A stretch of DNA of 47,383 bases from a virus, in IMG/VR virus record IMGVR_UViG_3300044611_002232, positions 1-47,383 of that record; one strand, 5' to 3'. Numbering within the stretch: position 1 is the first letter of the stretch; the number at the start of each line of letters is the position of its first letter. Of the stretch, positions 9,103 to 16,921 are shown piece by piece. The notes under the pieces are model-generated. The model saw only the letters and a program-made list of their open reading frames with translations, was not told the DNA's origin and did not search any database. Both the position numbers and the translations under genes were made by a program.

Positions 9103-9411
9103 TCAGTCGTTTGGTCTGAAAATACAATTGTTATTACGAGGAGATGTTTGACTTTGAGCTTTTCGTAATTCGTCCGAGGCTTGTGATGCTGCCATGGTCA
9201 TTATACTAACGCTTTTATTCTTTTTTCCAGCCGTTTCATTAATAGTTAGGCGCTGCTTAGTCTTTTGCTTGCTCTTGGTCCACGCAGCAATAGTGTCTAT
9301 ATCTATGCCTAATTTATCACTGATTTCGGCGTCATTCATTCCTGTGTGACGCAGCCATAGTGAGGCGTATTCTTGTAATTCCAGTTTACTGCTTTTTTTT
9401 GCTCTAGCCAT
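9103..9411 (-). CDS. Small helix-turn-helix-like DNA-binding protein
   Basis: A 102-aa basic protein. Residues 24-46 (MNDAEISDKLGIDIDTIAAWTKS) read as a helix-turn-helix of the kind found in phage terminase small subunits and transposase-type DNA-binding domains, where a DAEI-A-LG pattern is followed by a recognition helix. The C-terminal half is low complexity (K, Q, S, N). It could be a local regulator or DNA-binding accessory factor. There is no catalytic domain. Confidence 0.5.
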   Translation of the reverse strand: MARAKKSSKLELQEYASLWLRHTGMNDAEISDKLGIDIDTIAAWTKSKQKTKQRLTINETAGKKNKSVSIMTMAASQASDELRKAQSQTSPRNNNCIFRPND

Positions 9412-9414
9412 AAA

Positions 9415-9792
9415 TCAAACCTCTCTTTCCGCTTTGTATAACCATGCTATGTTTTTTGTGGATAAAAAACGCAAATAAAAATCAAATGCTCGACAGTTTA
9501 CTTCTCTATATTCTATATTTGACCTAGTAATATTTGATAATAATTGTCCACTTTTTTCTCTGCCATAAATAGATAAAGGGTTATATAGTTTGTGCTCAGT
9601 ATTTATCCTGATTAAGAATTTATAGTCTCCATTAGTCTTCAAGATCTTTTTAGCCAAAATAAATTTAGTATTCGTTGGATTTACAATAGGCAGATTGTGC
9701 TCATCTATATTATCGTGAGTACCAAGAATACCATAGCACACTGTTTCATCGGGTAGCTGATCGGGCGTTTGTTCAAATAAAAAATTTTGCAT
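9415..9792 (-). CDS. Paralogous phage protein, copy B
   Basis: A 125-aa protein of unknown function that is clearly related to the protein at 10465-10890. Shared landmarks in the same order are an LAKKI/FAKAI segment, YNP, an EK-basic segment, a central YREV/FIEV, then AFD-YL-FL-TKN--WL--ERE at the C-terminus. The two copies are separated by two unrelated small genes, so the pair arose by duplication. No enzymatic motif is visible. The gene starts 3 bases after the preceding stop. Confidence 0.6.
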   Translation of the reverse strand: MQNFLFEQTPDQLPDETVCYGILGTHDNIDEHNLPIVNPTNTKFILAKKILKTNGDYKFLIRINTEHKLYNPLSIYGREKSGQLLSNITRSNIEYREVNCRAFDFYLRFLSTKNIAWLYKAEREV

Positions 9793-9795
9793 TGA

Positions 9796-10137
9796 TTAAA
9801 GTCCTTTGGCTCCCTGTGTTATACATTCATATATTCTCTGAGAAAAAGTTTCTACTATTAAATCGCTATCTTCTGTAGATTTCACAGGAATGAAGAAGTT
9901 TTTTTCTACTACTTTAGAGGGTGCTGTTGTTTCCCCTTTTTCGTTCTGTTCATATATATATGTCTTAAGATTAACAACTATTTCTTTTGGAGCATCCGTA
10001 CTCTTCTTATCGGCAAACATTTCTTGCTTAGACGACTGGTTATGACGTATGTGTTCTGTCAAATCGTCATTAAAGAAATCGTTTAGTTTTTGTACCAGCT
10101 CTTGGCTTATATCTGGTAGGTTTTCTTTATTGTCCAT
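9796..10137 (-). CDS. Acidic small protein of unknown function
   Basis: I do not recognise this 113-aa protein. It has an acidic N-terminal helix (residues 5-30), a likely strand segment EIVVNLKTYIYE near 52-63, and a C-terminal helix. It overlaps the zinc-ribbon gene upstream by 11 bases and lies between the two paralogous copies, so it is part of the same early operon. No motif supports a function. Confidence 0.5.
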   Translation of the reverse strand: MDNKENLPDISQELVQKLNDFFNDDLTEHIRHNQSSKQEMFADKKSTDAPKEIVVNLKTYIYEQNEKGETTAPSKVVEKNFFIPVKSTEDSDLIVETFSQRIYECITQGAKGL

Positions 10138-10465
10138 ATTTTTTAGGCTTTTCGATTCGTGTCATTCCCGATGGTAGTTTTAAATGAAAGTCTTCTTTAT
10201 AGTTATTGTGCTTATGATATAAGTGATTTTTTTGATCTGCGCTTAATCTATCTCTATTTCTATTAGCTAGATCTCCTATAGTTTTGAGTTCCGAATCGGC
10301 CTTAATAACAGAACCACACATTCCAGCTAAATCGTCTTGATAAGACCTACAGGTTTGTTGTGATCCACAAGATTCACATTTTGGAGACTCTATATAGTTT
10401 TTGATAGTAAAAAAAAGCTCGAATTTATTTTTACATTCTTCACAGACAAAAGTATAGGTGGGCAT
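10127..10465 (-). CDS. FmdB-type zinc ribbon protein
   Basis: The N-terminus MPTYTFVCEECKNKFE followed by CESCGS is the FmdB/zf-regulator zinc ribbon (two CxxC pairs, residues 8-11 and 29-32). The remaining 70 residues are charged, with a segment SVIKADSELKTIGDLANRN that recurs after this ribbon in many phage proteins. A DNA or RNA contact role, perhaps transcriptional, is likely; the exact role is not known. It overlaps the paralog gene upstream by one base. Confidence 0.72.
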   Translation of the reverse strand: MPTYTFVCEECKNKFELFFTIKNYIESPKCESCGSQQTCRSYQDDLAGMCGSVIKADSELKTIGDLANRNRDRLSADQKNHLYHKHNNYKEDFHLKLPSGMTRIEKPKKYGQ

Positions 10466-10890
10466 TATTTAAGTTCTCTTTGCGTCTCTTTAAGCCATTT
10501 TAGATTTTTTGTTTTCAAAAACATCAGATACTTATCAAAAGCTGTTTTCGAAACCTCTATAAACGACCATCCCTCTTTACAAACATTATTGACGAAAGAT
10601 AGCTTATCTTTTTTCTCTACAGAATGAAGCTTTTTGGGGTTGTATGGTATTTTTTCTGGATTGGCTAAAATATAGTATCTGTAAGATATCCTATTAACGC
10701 CATTATTAATTTTAAGCTCTCTTGGCTTGCGACCATATATAGCTTTAGCAAAAACTCTGTCTAACTTAGACCCGGCGACCGTGGGATAACCCTGATCGTC
10801 TAAAGCGTCATGCTCTCCTTCGAGAGTATAAAAAAGATCTTCTACACTAGTTTTCTGTTGGAGAATAAAATCCTGTGGATTGATTTTCAT
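10465..10890 (-). CDS. Paralogous phage protein, copy A
   Basis: A 141-aa protein of unknown function, the longer member of a duplicated pair with the protein at 9415-9792. It has the same C-terminal signature, AFDKYLMFLKTKNLKWL, preceded by YNPKKLHSVEKKDKL. The first 43 bases overlap the end of the HNH gene. The basic, aromatic-rich C-terminus could contact nucleic acid but nothing proves it. Confidence 0.6.
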   Translation of the reverse strand: MKINPQDFILQQKTSVEDLFYTLEGEHDALDDQGYPTVAGSKLDRVFAKAIYGRKPRELKINNGVNRISYRYYILANPEKIPYNPKKLHSVEKKDKLSFVNNVCKEGWSFIEVSKTAFDKYLMFLKTKNLKWLKETQRELK

Positions 10891-11467
10891 TAGGTATTAC
10901 CTTTCCAAGATACGGGAGCCAGTCCATTTCTATAATAGATAGATGCCTGTAGAGAGGCAAGTATTTTTCTGAAAACGTAGGTCTTGTGGGCTTAGTTAAA
11001 ATTTTCATATTGGCCTCTTGCGGAGTTCTATCTCTTTTTTTAGCGTTGCAAATCACACAAGAGGTTACTATATTAGACCAGTCTGTTAATATAATATCTG
11101 TTTTATTCTTTATCCTAGAACGCGGAACAACATGATCTCTAGTTAATTGAGAAGCCGGTAATTTTAAACCACAATACTGACAAGTATAATTGTCTCTTAT
11201 AAATATATTGTCTTTAGAAAAAGTGATTCTTTTATTATACAAATTTAAAAAGGATATACATTTAGCCACTGACGGCAATTTATATTCCTTACCACATGCG
11301 CCCAGTATTTTTTTATTTTTGTGATATTGTATAATTTCTATACCATAATCTGAGTCTTGGTCATATTTGATAGACCACACTATCGCCTTTTGCCAAGGAA
11401 TTATCCTTAAAGGACGCAAATCAGCATTAAGTAAAAGACAGTTTCTCGCTTCAGATCTGTTTCTCAT
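10847..11467 (-). CDS. HNH endonuclease
   Basis: The N-terminus (LLLNADLRPLRIIPWQKAI) is the lead-in typical of a widespread HNH family. The nuclease core lies at residues 91-145: YTCQYCG (C96, C99), TRDHVVPRS (D111, H112), then N132 in the DWSNIV segment and CVICNAKK (C137, C140). The cysteines should hold a structural zinc and H112 is the catalytic histidine. In phages such genes are either free-standing homing enzymes or packaging/recombination nucleases. This one is embedded by overlaps (16 bases with PhoH, 44 with the next gene), which argues for a resident function. Confidence 0.85.
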   Translation of the reverse strand: MRNRSEARNCLLLNADLRPLRIIPWQKAIVWSIKYDQDSDYGIEIIQYHKNKKILGACGKEYKLPSVAKCISFLNLYNKRITFSKDNIFIRDNYTCQYCGLKLPASQLTRDHVVPRSRIKNKTDIILTDWSNIVTSCVICNAKKRDRTPQEANMKILTKPTRPTFSEKYLPLYRHLSIIEMDWLPYLGKVIPNENQSTGFYSPTEN

Positions 11468-12179
11468 ACGAATCTAATCTTCCAAGAATCTGTGAGATAA
11501 TTGGATTTCTCACTATGTCCACGGCTTCTAGTTTGGAATAGCCTATACCATCTAATCCAGATAGGGCATTTATCATATTTATAAACCCTCCCTGTAAGTG
11601 TCTGTTTAGATCGGATTGCGCTACGTCCCCAGTTAAAACCATCCTACTATGCTGTCCTGTTCTAGTTATAAGCATCTTGAGCTGCTCATAAGAAGCATTT
11701 TGACACTCATCAGCAACGATAAAAGAATTATGGAAATTACGTCCTCTCATTAGACCTAAAGGTACTACCTCTATTTTATTGTTAAGTCTTAAAGAGGCAT
11801 ATTGAGCTGGTGAAATGAAATGGTCTATTTCGTCGAGTATGGGTAATAAATATGGATGTAATTTCTCTTCTGCTGATCCTGGTAGATAACCTATCTTTTC
11901 ACCAGCCTCTAGAATGGGTCTAGTGATAATAATTTTTTTAACTTTCTCGTCAAGCAAATACTCCAACGCCATACCTATGGCGATATGCGTCTTTCCGCTA
12001 CCTGCAAGTCCTTGACAAAAGGTTATCGTGTTTTCTGCTACGGTTCTAATATACTCTTTTTGATTTTCTGTTCTGGGTTTTAATCTATTTCTGTATGCGT
12101 AACCATTAGGATTGATTTCGTTGGTTAAATCAATGACCTTGCTCTTTTTTTTATTAGAGCTGCGATTATTTTTTTTCAA
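11451..12179 (-). CDS. phoH: PhoH family ATPase
   Basis: A PhoH-type P-loop ATPase: Walker A GLAGSGKT at residues 57-64, TRPILEAGEKIGYLPG at 86-101, Walker B VADECQN (D157, E158) and MVLTGDVAQSDL. PhoH proteins are frequent in large phages; the family is linked to RNA/ATP-dependent functions, but its phage role is unsettled. The start is a TTG at 12179, supported by AAGGA 7 bases upstream. A GGTGTAT promoter-like element lies about 40-55 bases upstream, so this gene probably heads the leftward replication transcript. Confidence 0.9.
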   Translation of the reverse strand: MKKNNRSSNKKKSKVIDLTNEINPNGYAYRNRLKPRTENQKEYIRTVAENTITFCQGLAGSGKTHIAIGMALEYLLDEKVKKIIITRPILEAGEKIGYLPGSAEEKLHPYLLPILDEIDHFISPAQYASLRLNNKIEVVPLGLMRGRNFHNSFIVADECQNASYEQLKMLITRTGQHSRMVLTGDVAQSDLNRHLQGGFINMINALSGLDGIGYSKLEAVDIVRNPIISQILGRLDSYEKQI

Positions 12180-12239
12180 GTTGAGTTCCTTGTCAGGAGT
12201 ATTTCAAACCACTTACGCAACTATATAATACACCATAGT
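12180..12239 (-). promoter_or_regulatory. Leader with ribosome site and GGTGTAT element before phoH
   Basis: The 60-base gap between the MazG-like gene and phoH contains, reading leftward, GGTGTATTATATAG (12234-12221) and then AAGGA just before the TTG start. The element recurs before several other leftward units (see findings). No clear -35 box is visible at the standard distance. Confidence 0.4.
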
Positions 12240-12605
12240 TTATATTACAAAACTATCTAATTTCGGAGGAAGCCAATTTTCTGGCTTTAGTACTTTACCG
12301 TCGGATCTCTTTTTTACCTTACCAGTTGAGGTATCTATTTTAGCAAAATTGGTCCGCATAACCTCATCCCAAGCTCCTTCTCCATGAGCCCCCATGCTAT
12401 TAATAGCTCCAACTGTAACAACTATTATATCAATAAGAGCATCCAGTATTTCTACCTTGTCACTATTGTCAAATGCTTCTTGTAGTTCCTTGGTCTCTTC
12501 TTTTATAAGAGCATGATACATATCTAGTTGGGACTTATTCCATTCGCATACTGTTTGATCACACGCCACCATAAAATCTGTTTGGTCCTTAAAAACATTT
12601 CCCAT
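12240..12605 (-). CDS. MazG-like all-alpha NTP pyrophosphatase
   Basis: An all-alpha NTP pyrophosphohydrolase that would hydrolyse non-canonical or excess nucleoside triphosphates to monophosphates. The metal-binding pattern is visible: KEETKELQEAF near residue 35 and EILDALIDIIVV near 54-65, giving EExxE and later E/D ligands. The frame can start at a GTG at 12617, but AAGGAG sits directly against that codon; the ATG at 12605 (MGNVFKDQTDF) is the better start. It is the last gene of the nucleotide-metabolism run, 18-30 bases after NrdA. Confidence 0.8.
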   Translation of the reverse strand: MGNVFKDQTDFMVACDQTVCEWNKSQLDMYHALIKEETKELQEAFDNSDKVEILDALIDIIVVTVGAINSMGAHGEGAWDEVMRTNFAKIDTSTGKVKKRSDGKVLKPENWLPPKLDSFVI

Positions 12606-12634
12606 ATCCTTTTTCACTCCTTCATTTAAATAGA

Positions 12635-14287
12635 CTATGCTTCACAACTACTACACGTTAGAATGCTACGAGCTAACTCTTGTGCAGGATTTGACGACCT
12701 TTGATAATAAAAAGTCTTAATGCCGTTTTCCCATCCATATATCAGTAGTTCGCTAACTTCTTTAGCTGGGCAGTTTGGCGGTATCATTAGATTAAGAGAA
12801 ATTGCTTGATCTATATATTTTTGTCGTTGAATATTTTGAATCACTATTTCTTTTTGACTAATTTCTCCAAATGTTTTAAATACATCTTTTTCTTCTTTGG
12901 TCAAGAAAGTAAGATGTTGTACAGACCCGCCTCTGACTAGTATATCTTTCCATATTTCTTCTTTATCCATATCTCTATCCTTTAATAATTTCTTAAGATA
13001 CGGATTTTTATATGTAAAGCTACCCTTTGCTAGTTTTTTAACAAAATAATTCGAATTAAGAGGCTCTACAGATGGACTAACCTGACCCAATATAAAAGAA
13101 CTCGAAGTGGTTGGTGCAACAGCGAGGGTTGTCACATTTCTTCTGTTGTATCCTTTTAGAAGTTCCGGTTCTCCAAAAATTCCCGCTAGTTCAGTAGAGG
13201 CCTTGTCTGCTCTTTGCCTTATAGTTTTCCATATCTCTGTATTTAGAGACTTGGCCTGCATAGATTCAAAGCCTATCATTTTAGACTGTAACAAAGAATG
13301 CCATCCAAGAACACCCATACCCAAAGCCCTTTGAGATTTAGCAAAGTTATGTGCGGCTTGTAAAAATCGTGTGTTACCAGTTTTTCTTATAAACTCTTCG
13401 TTAACGGCATCCAAAAAATATACCATTGTTTCGATAGCGTCTGTATTCTTTATTTCTTCCCAATGCAGAAGATTTAATGATGATAGCACACAAACAAAAG
13501 AATTTGCCTCATCAGAGTACAGGGCTATTTCTGAGCAAAGATTTGAACTCTTTATTTTAAGCCTTTTGTCTTTATATGCTTGTGGGGCGTTATTATTTAT
13601 ATTATCTGAAAATAGAATATATGGATATCCAGTTTCGAATCTTTTTTGAATTATTTTTGCCCAGATTTTTCTCTTGTCTTTATCCCCATCAACCATATCC
13701 TTCATCCAGTCGTCTGTAATGGTTACAGCTATACTCATATTCTGAATATTATGTCCCTCGGATCTTATCTGCAAATACTCCTCTATATCCGGATGTTCAA
13801 CAGGTAGATACGCGGCAAACGACCCTCTTCTAGCCGAGCCTTGCGAAACTACTTCCGCTACCTTGTCAAATAGCTCCATAAAGTGAACAGGGCCGCTAGA
13901 TTCTCCGCCTACGCTAATCTTGACGCCTCTGGCTCTTAGATCTCCAAAATATCCGGATGTACCACCTCCTAATTTACTCATCATTCCAACCTCTGCTACC
14001 TTATACAATATACCGTCCATTGTATCCGGAATATAGGAGTTGAAGCACGACACGGGCAGTCCTCTGTCATTACCAAAATTAGTCCAAACCGGCGTGGCCA
14101 ACGAGTAGAACCCCCTAGACATATAGTCCTCAAACTTATCCGCAAAACCATTGATATTCAGTATAGTTTCTGCGGTTTCGGCTATTTGTCTAATCCTCAC
14201 TTCTGGTGTAACACCTTCTTTTAGATAACCACGTTCTAAGAAAATTCTACTATGCGAATTAAGCCAATAATACTTCTTATTGTTCAT
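12635..14287 (-). CDS. nrdA: Class I ribonucleotide reductase, large subunit
   Basis: This subunit reduces ribonucleotides to deoxyribonucleotides. The thiol pair is C81 (in GLPVSCFNSY) and C266 (SFVCVLSSLNL), the active-site cysteine is C251 in SSNLCSEI with N249 and E253, and the C-terminus ends in the CxxC redox shuttle (C545, C548). A paired tyrosine (FYYQRSS) near residue 533 matches the radical-transfer tyrosines. At 550 aa it is compact compared with E. coli NrdA (761 aa): the N-terminal ATP-cone that senses dATP is missing, so overall allosteric shut-off is probably lost. AAGGA lies 9 bases before the ATG. Confidence 0.93.
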   Translation of the reverse strand: MNNKKYYWLNSHSRIFLERGYLKEGVTPEVRIRQIAETAETILNINGFADKFEDYMSRGFYSLATPVWTNFGNDRGLPVSCFNSYIPDTMDGILYKVAEVGMMSKLGGGTSGYFGDLRARGVKISVGGESSGPVHFMELFDKVAEVVSQGSARRGSFAAYLPVEHPDIEEYLQIRSEGHNIQNMSIAVTITDDWMKDMVDGDKDKRKIWAKIIQKRFETGYPYILFSDNINNNAPQAYKDKRLKIKSSNLCSEIALYSDEANSFVCVLSSLNLLHWEEIKNTDAIETMVYFLDAVNEEFIRKTGNTRFLQAAHNFAKSQRALGMGVLGWHSLLQSKMIGFESMQAKSLNTEIWKTIRQRADKASTELAGIFGEPELLKGYNRRNVTTLAVAPTTSSSFILGQVSPSVEPLNSNYFVKKLAKGSFTYKNPYLKKLLKDRDMDKEEIWKDILVRGGSVQHLTFLTKEEKDVFKTFGEISQKEIVIQNIQRQKYIDQAISLNLMIPPNCPAKEVSELLIYGWENGIKTFYYQRSSNPAQELARSILTCSSCEA

Positions 14288-14325
14288 CTTGATTTTTCCT
14301 TAGCTAAATCTTTAAAAGTTTATAT

Positions 14326-15297
14326 CTAAAATAAGTCTTCTACATCAAAACTCTGAGAGTTTTTCGCGTATTCCACCGGCCTGCTATGGAAAAAATCTGT
14401 CATATTATTTCCTAGAACTTGTTCATCGAACCATGTGGTCTTAGCTATTTCTGTGTTATCTATTTCAAAAATATGGTCATAACCTATTTGTTTTAAAGAC
14501 TCATTCATTCTATTCTTGATGAACTCCTTCAGCAAGTTGGAGTTTAGTTTTTCGTGATCATATCCATTAACTATCCATTCTATAATTTGACATTCATACT
14601 TAATAGCGTCCTTAGCTTCATGTTCTATTTTTGCTTTTAGCTCATCATCGAATAGTTCTGGATATTCTTCTTTAATAGTATTAATGATTTTAATACCTAT
14701 CATAGCATGAAGATTTTCTTCTCTTGACGTGTATTCTACTTGCTTGTTGGTGTCCTTCAATGCGTTTTTATATCTTCCAAAAAAGCTGATGGTGTAGAAT
14801 TGTGAGAATAAAGCAATATTTTCAACAAACAAGGTAAAAAGTATTAAAGAATATACGAACTGTTTTTTGTTATTATCATGAAATTTGTGAAGGTGCTTGC
14901 GTAGATAATTTACGCGACCCTTAATAATATCTAATTGTAGAATATCATCAAAAGCATGATCTATACCTAGCACTTCCAATAGTCTCTCGTAAGCATCTCC
15001 ATGAATAACCTCAACGTTGGCCATAACATATCCCATATCATTAATACTAGGGTGAGGCAAATTATCTCCTAGTTTGGCCCAAAACTTTTTAACACTAATT
15101 TCTAATTGACCTATAGTTGATAAGGCTCGGGTTACTATCTGACGTTCTTGTTCGGTTAGGTTAACTTTAAAATCTTGAACATCACTACTAAAATTAAATT
15201 CCTTATGAGTCCAAAAACCATTATGCATCGCTGCCATAAAGTCCTGGGTCCAAGGGTAATGATCAGGTTTTCTAGAAATTTGTTCATCAAAAATCAT
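14326..15297 (-). CDS. nrdB: Class I ribonucleotide reductase, small (radical) subunit
   Basis: The di-iron/tyrosyl radical subunit. Metal ligands are visible in helix order: E66, E96 and H99 (VEVIHGDAY), E159, E194 and H197 (SREENLHA). The radical tyrosine is Y103, placed exactly seven residues after E96 as in E. coli NrdB. The length of 323 aa is normal. It lies 38 bases upstream of nrdA and overlaps a tiny membrane ORF at its start. Keeping both subunits plus dCMP deaminase lets the phage supply all dNTPs. Confidence 0.93.
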   Translation of the reverse strand: MIFDEQISRKPDHYPWTQDFMAAMHNGFWTHKEFNFSSDVQDFKVNLTEQERQIVTRALSTIGQLEISVKKFWAKLGDNLPHPSINDMGYVMANVEVIHGDAYERLLEVLGIDHAFDDILQLDIIKGRVNYLRKHLHKFHDNNKKQFVYSLILFTLFVENIALFSQFYTISFFGRYKNALKDTNKQVEYTSREENLHAMIGIKIINTIKEEYPELFDDELKAKIEHEAKDAIKYECQIIEWIVNGYDHEKLNSNLLKEFIKNRMNESLKQIGYDHIFEIDNTEIAKTTWFDEQVLGNNMTDFFHSRPVEYAKNSQSFDVEDLF

Positions 15298-15445
15298 AAA
15301 TTGATCTTTCTGTTTTGATATATATATTAGCTAATAACCCTAGTATTACCACTGACTTAAAAGATTGCTCAATCATAATAGAGTCACCAGAATAGGCGTT
15401 ATAAAAAAATACTAGGAGAGAAATATAAAAACAAGGTAAGATCAT
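15287..15445 (-). CDS. Small hydrophobic ORF between dCMP deaminase and nrdB
   Basis: A 52-codon frame begins MILPCFYISLLVFF at an ATG that overlaps the deaminase stop (ATGA) and ends overlapping the first 11 bases of nrdB. It fills the only sizeable gap of this operon exactly. Residues 2-19 and about 31-43 are hydrophobic, so it may be a small membrane protein. There is no separate ribosome binding site; translation would rely on coupling. Without homologs it remains tentative. Confidence 0.4.
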   Translation of the reverse strand: MILPCFYISLLVFFYNAYSGDSIMIEQSFKSVVILGLLANIYIKTERSIYDF

Positions 15446-15918
15446 AATACACCGGGTATTTGTCTCAGCCAGTTCAAATCTGGATCAATATAAAAAATTT
15501 TCATACCACTCATTGCTATAAAAGTGTCAAATCTTTTTCGCGCATCTTCATCAAATAAATGGGTTCCGTGACTATTTATCATATATACAGTTTCAATGCC
15601 TTCTTGCCACAATGAGATGATACAGTTGTTGCAGCATTGCCCCGTCACGTAGGCTATTCCCTTATCTGGCCTAACAACACAATTGGCCAAAGCATTGATT
15701 TCCGAATGGACCATCCATGAATATTTCTCTGGTCTAGTTGTTGGTAGCTTTTCGTCGTCCAAACCTCTAGGAAACCCATTATAACCCACACCTAAAATCC
15801 TATGATTGTTGTCCGTAATTACGCATCCGTGTTGGGTGTGTGGGTCGTGACTACGTTGCGAAACAACCTTAGCCATTCCTAAAAAATAGTCCGTCCATGT
15901 GGGTCGTTGATGCTTCAT
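15442..15918 (-). CDS. dCMP/cytidine-type deaminase
   Basis: A zinc-dependent deaminase of the dCMP deaminase (ComEB) family, converting dCMP to dUMP for dTTP synthesis. The zinc and proton-shuttle residues are H71 and E73 in VHSEINA and C96, C99 in GQCCNNC. The N-terminal HTQHGCVI and GYNGFPRG segments are family hallmarks. Length (158 aa) is normal. It is the first gene of the nucleotide cluster; a sigma-70-like promoter lies immediately upstream, with virtually no leader, and there is no clear ribosome binding site. Confidence 0.88.
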   Translation of the reverse strand: MKHQRPTWTDYFLGMAKVVSQRSHDPHTQHGCVITDNNHRILGVGYNGFPRGLDDEKLPTTRPEKYSWMVHSEINALANCVVRPDKGIAYVTGQCCNNCIISLWQEGIETVYMINSHGTHLFDEDARKRFDTFIAMSGMKIFYIDPDLNWLRQIPGVL

Positions 15919-15954
15919 GATCCACTATTATACCATGAGCATCTCAAGAGGCAA
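15919..15954 (-). promoter_or_regulatory. Putative sigma-70-like promoter before dCMP deaminase
   Basis: Reading leftward there is TTGCCT (15954-15949), a 16-base spacer ending in TGG, and a perfect TATAAT (15932-15927). The TG just before the -10 makes it an extended -10 promoter. Transcription would begin near 15920, only a few bases before the ATG at 15918, giving an almost leaderless message. Confidence 0.45.
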
Positions 15955-15961
15955 GCCGGTT

Positions 15962-16219
15962 TTATTTGCTTTGAATCAGCTTATTGTATACGACCAAACT
16001 AACCACAGATCCAGCCACGCCCATAAAAATTCCAGCAGGGCTTAAAGTATCATACTTGCCTAGTAAATACAGTATAGCTCCACCAGTATATGATCCTGCT
16101 ACTCCGAGAGCGACAGTTTTGGTAAAGTTAAAATTTTCGTCTCCAGGGACTAGGCTTTTGGCTATTGATCCTACAAACAATCCATAAACACACCATACTA
16201 ATATATTAAACATTTGCAT
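15962..16219 (-). CDS. GlsB/YeaQ-like small membrane protein
   Basis: An 85-aa very hydrophobic protein with three likely membrane helices (about 5-22, 34-54, 61-79) and the GLFVGSIAKSLVPGDEN motif followed by glycine-rich helices that characterise the GlsB/YeaQ/YmgE (transglycosylase-associated) family. The family's biochemical role is unclear; it is stress-associated in bacteria. Its occurrence in a phage membrane cluster is unusual. It overlaps the preceding gene by 14 bases, and MFN at residue 3 is an alternative start. Confidence 0.7.
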   Translation of the reverse strand: MQMFNILVWCVYGLFVGSIAKSLVPGDENFNFTKTVALGVAGSYTGGAILYLLGKYDTLSPAGIFMGVAGSVVSLVVYNKLIQSK

Positions 16220-16604
16220 TCTCCACTAAGGTTTTAATATCTTCATCCGTGAGAACAGCTCCTGTATCTAATAAAGAATTAACGATAGATAAAGAATACT
16301 TTGCGTAATCATCTGGCTTCATTTCTTTTCGCAAAACCTTCTTAATTCTCATTTTGGTAAACCAGCCCCTGCGTAAACTATATTCTTTAATTTGTTCGCC
16401 GTACAGCTGATATTTGTCTGCTGCTGAACATTCTTTGCTTAGTTTGTTTTTATTGCATTCTTGTAATATTCTAATAACGGTTAGTGTTATACTAATTATC
16501 ATTAAAATAGTTAATGGATCAAAACTATGATTATCTGTTTTGGGCAAATTGGTGTTATTTAATATTTTTATAGCAATATTTTTAAGTTTAACTTTACTAT
16601 CCAT
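16206..16604 (-). CDS. Single-pass membrane protein of unknown function
   Basis: A 132-aa protein with one clear membrane helix (TILMIISITLTVIRIL, about residues 32-47) between a basic N-terminus and a larger charged C-terminal domain. I do not recognise the family. It sits in a run of small membrane or exported proteins and overlaps the GlsB-like gene. A lysis or membrane-remodelling role is possible but unproven. Confidence 0.55.
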   Translation of the reverse strand: MDSKVKLKNIAIKILNNTNLPKTDNHSFDPLTILMIISITLTVIRILQECNKNKLSKECSAADKYQLYGEQIKEYSLRRGWFTKMRIKKVLRKEMKPDDYAKYSLSIVNSLLDTGAVLTDEDIKTLVENANV

Positions 16605-16606
16605 AA

Positions 16607-16921
16607 TTATTTACTCTTTGGTTTATTGATAGGACATATACCATTTGGGCAATTAGAGGCAGTTGGAGCTTGGGCCATCTGGCCTTTTTCTGATTCACAA
16701 TAGCCACAATCTACTCTTTTAATACCGTCACCACTTATATACCATCCTTTACCCTTGCAAACCGGACAATCTTTTCTTTTATATTTTTTTTGAGACTCAT
16801 CCGCATGTTTACTTTTAATAATGCCCCCTGCGAGTACAACAGGGGCGGTTGTAGACCCGTAATAGCTTGTAGAAGAAAAGAATATGCCAGCCAATAAAAT
16901 TGAACAAATTAGTTTATTCAT
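16607..16921 (-). CDS. Exported protein with DnaJ-like cysteine motif
   Basis: A 104-aa protein with an N-terminal signal-type segment (MNKLICSILLAGIFFSSTS). The middle has CPVCKGKG (C52, C55) and DCGYC (C72, C75), spaced like half of the DnaJ zinc-binding CxxCxGxG domain, and a C-terminal pair C91/C96. If exported, the cysteines could form a zinc site or disulfides at the cell envelope. The function is unknown. The gene overlaps its upstream neighbour by 8 bases. Confidence 0.55.
   Translation of the reverse strand: MNKLICSILLAGIFFSSTSYYGSTTAPVVLAGGIIKSKHADESQKKYKRKDCPVCKGKGWYISGDGIKRVDCGYCESEKGQMAQAPTASNCPNGICPINKPKSK

Noticed and set aside
9103-9411. Terminase small subunit
   Set aside because: The helix-turn-helix part is only suggestive and no large terminase gene is adjacent.
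10847-11467. Free mobile homing HNH insertion
   Set aside because: It overlaps both neighbours by several bases in an operon pattern, which is not typical of a recent free-standing homing insertion.
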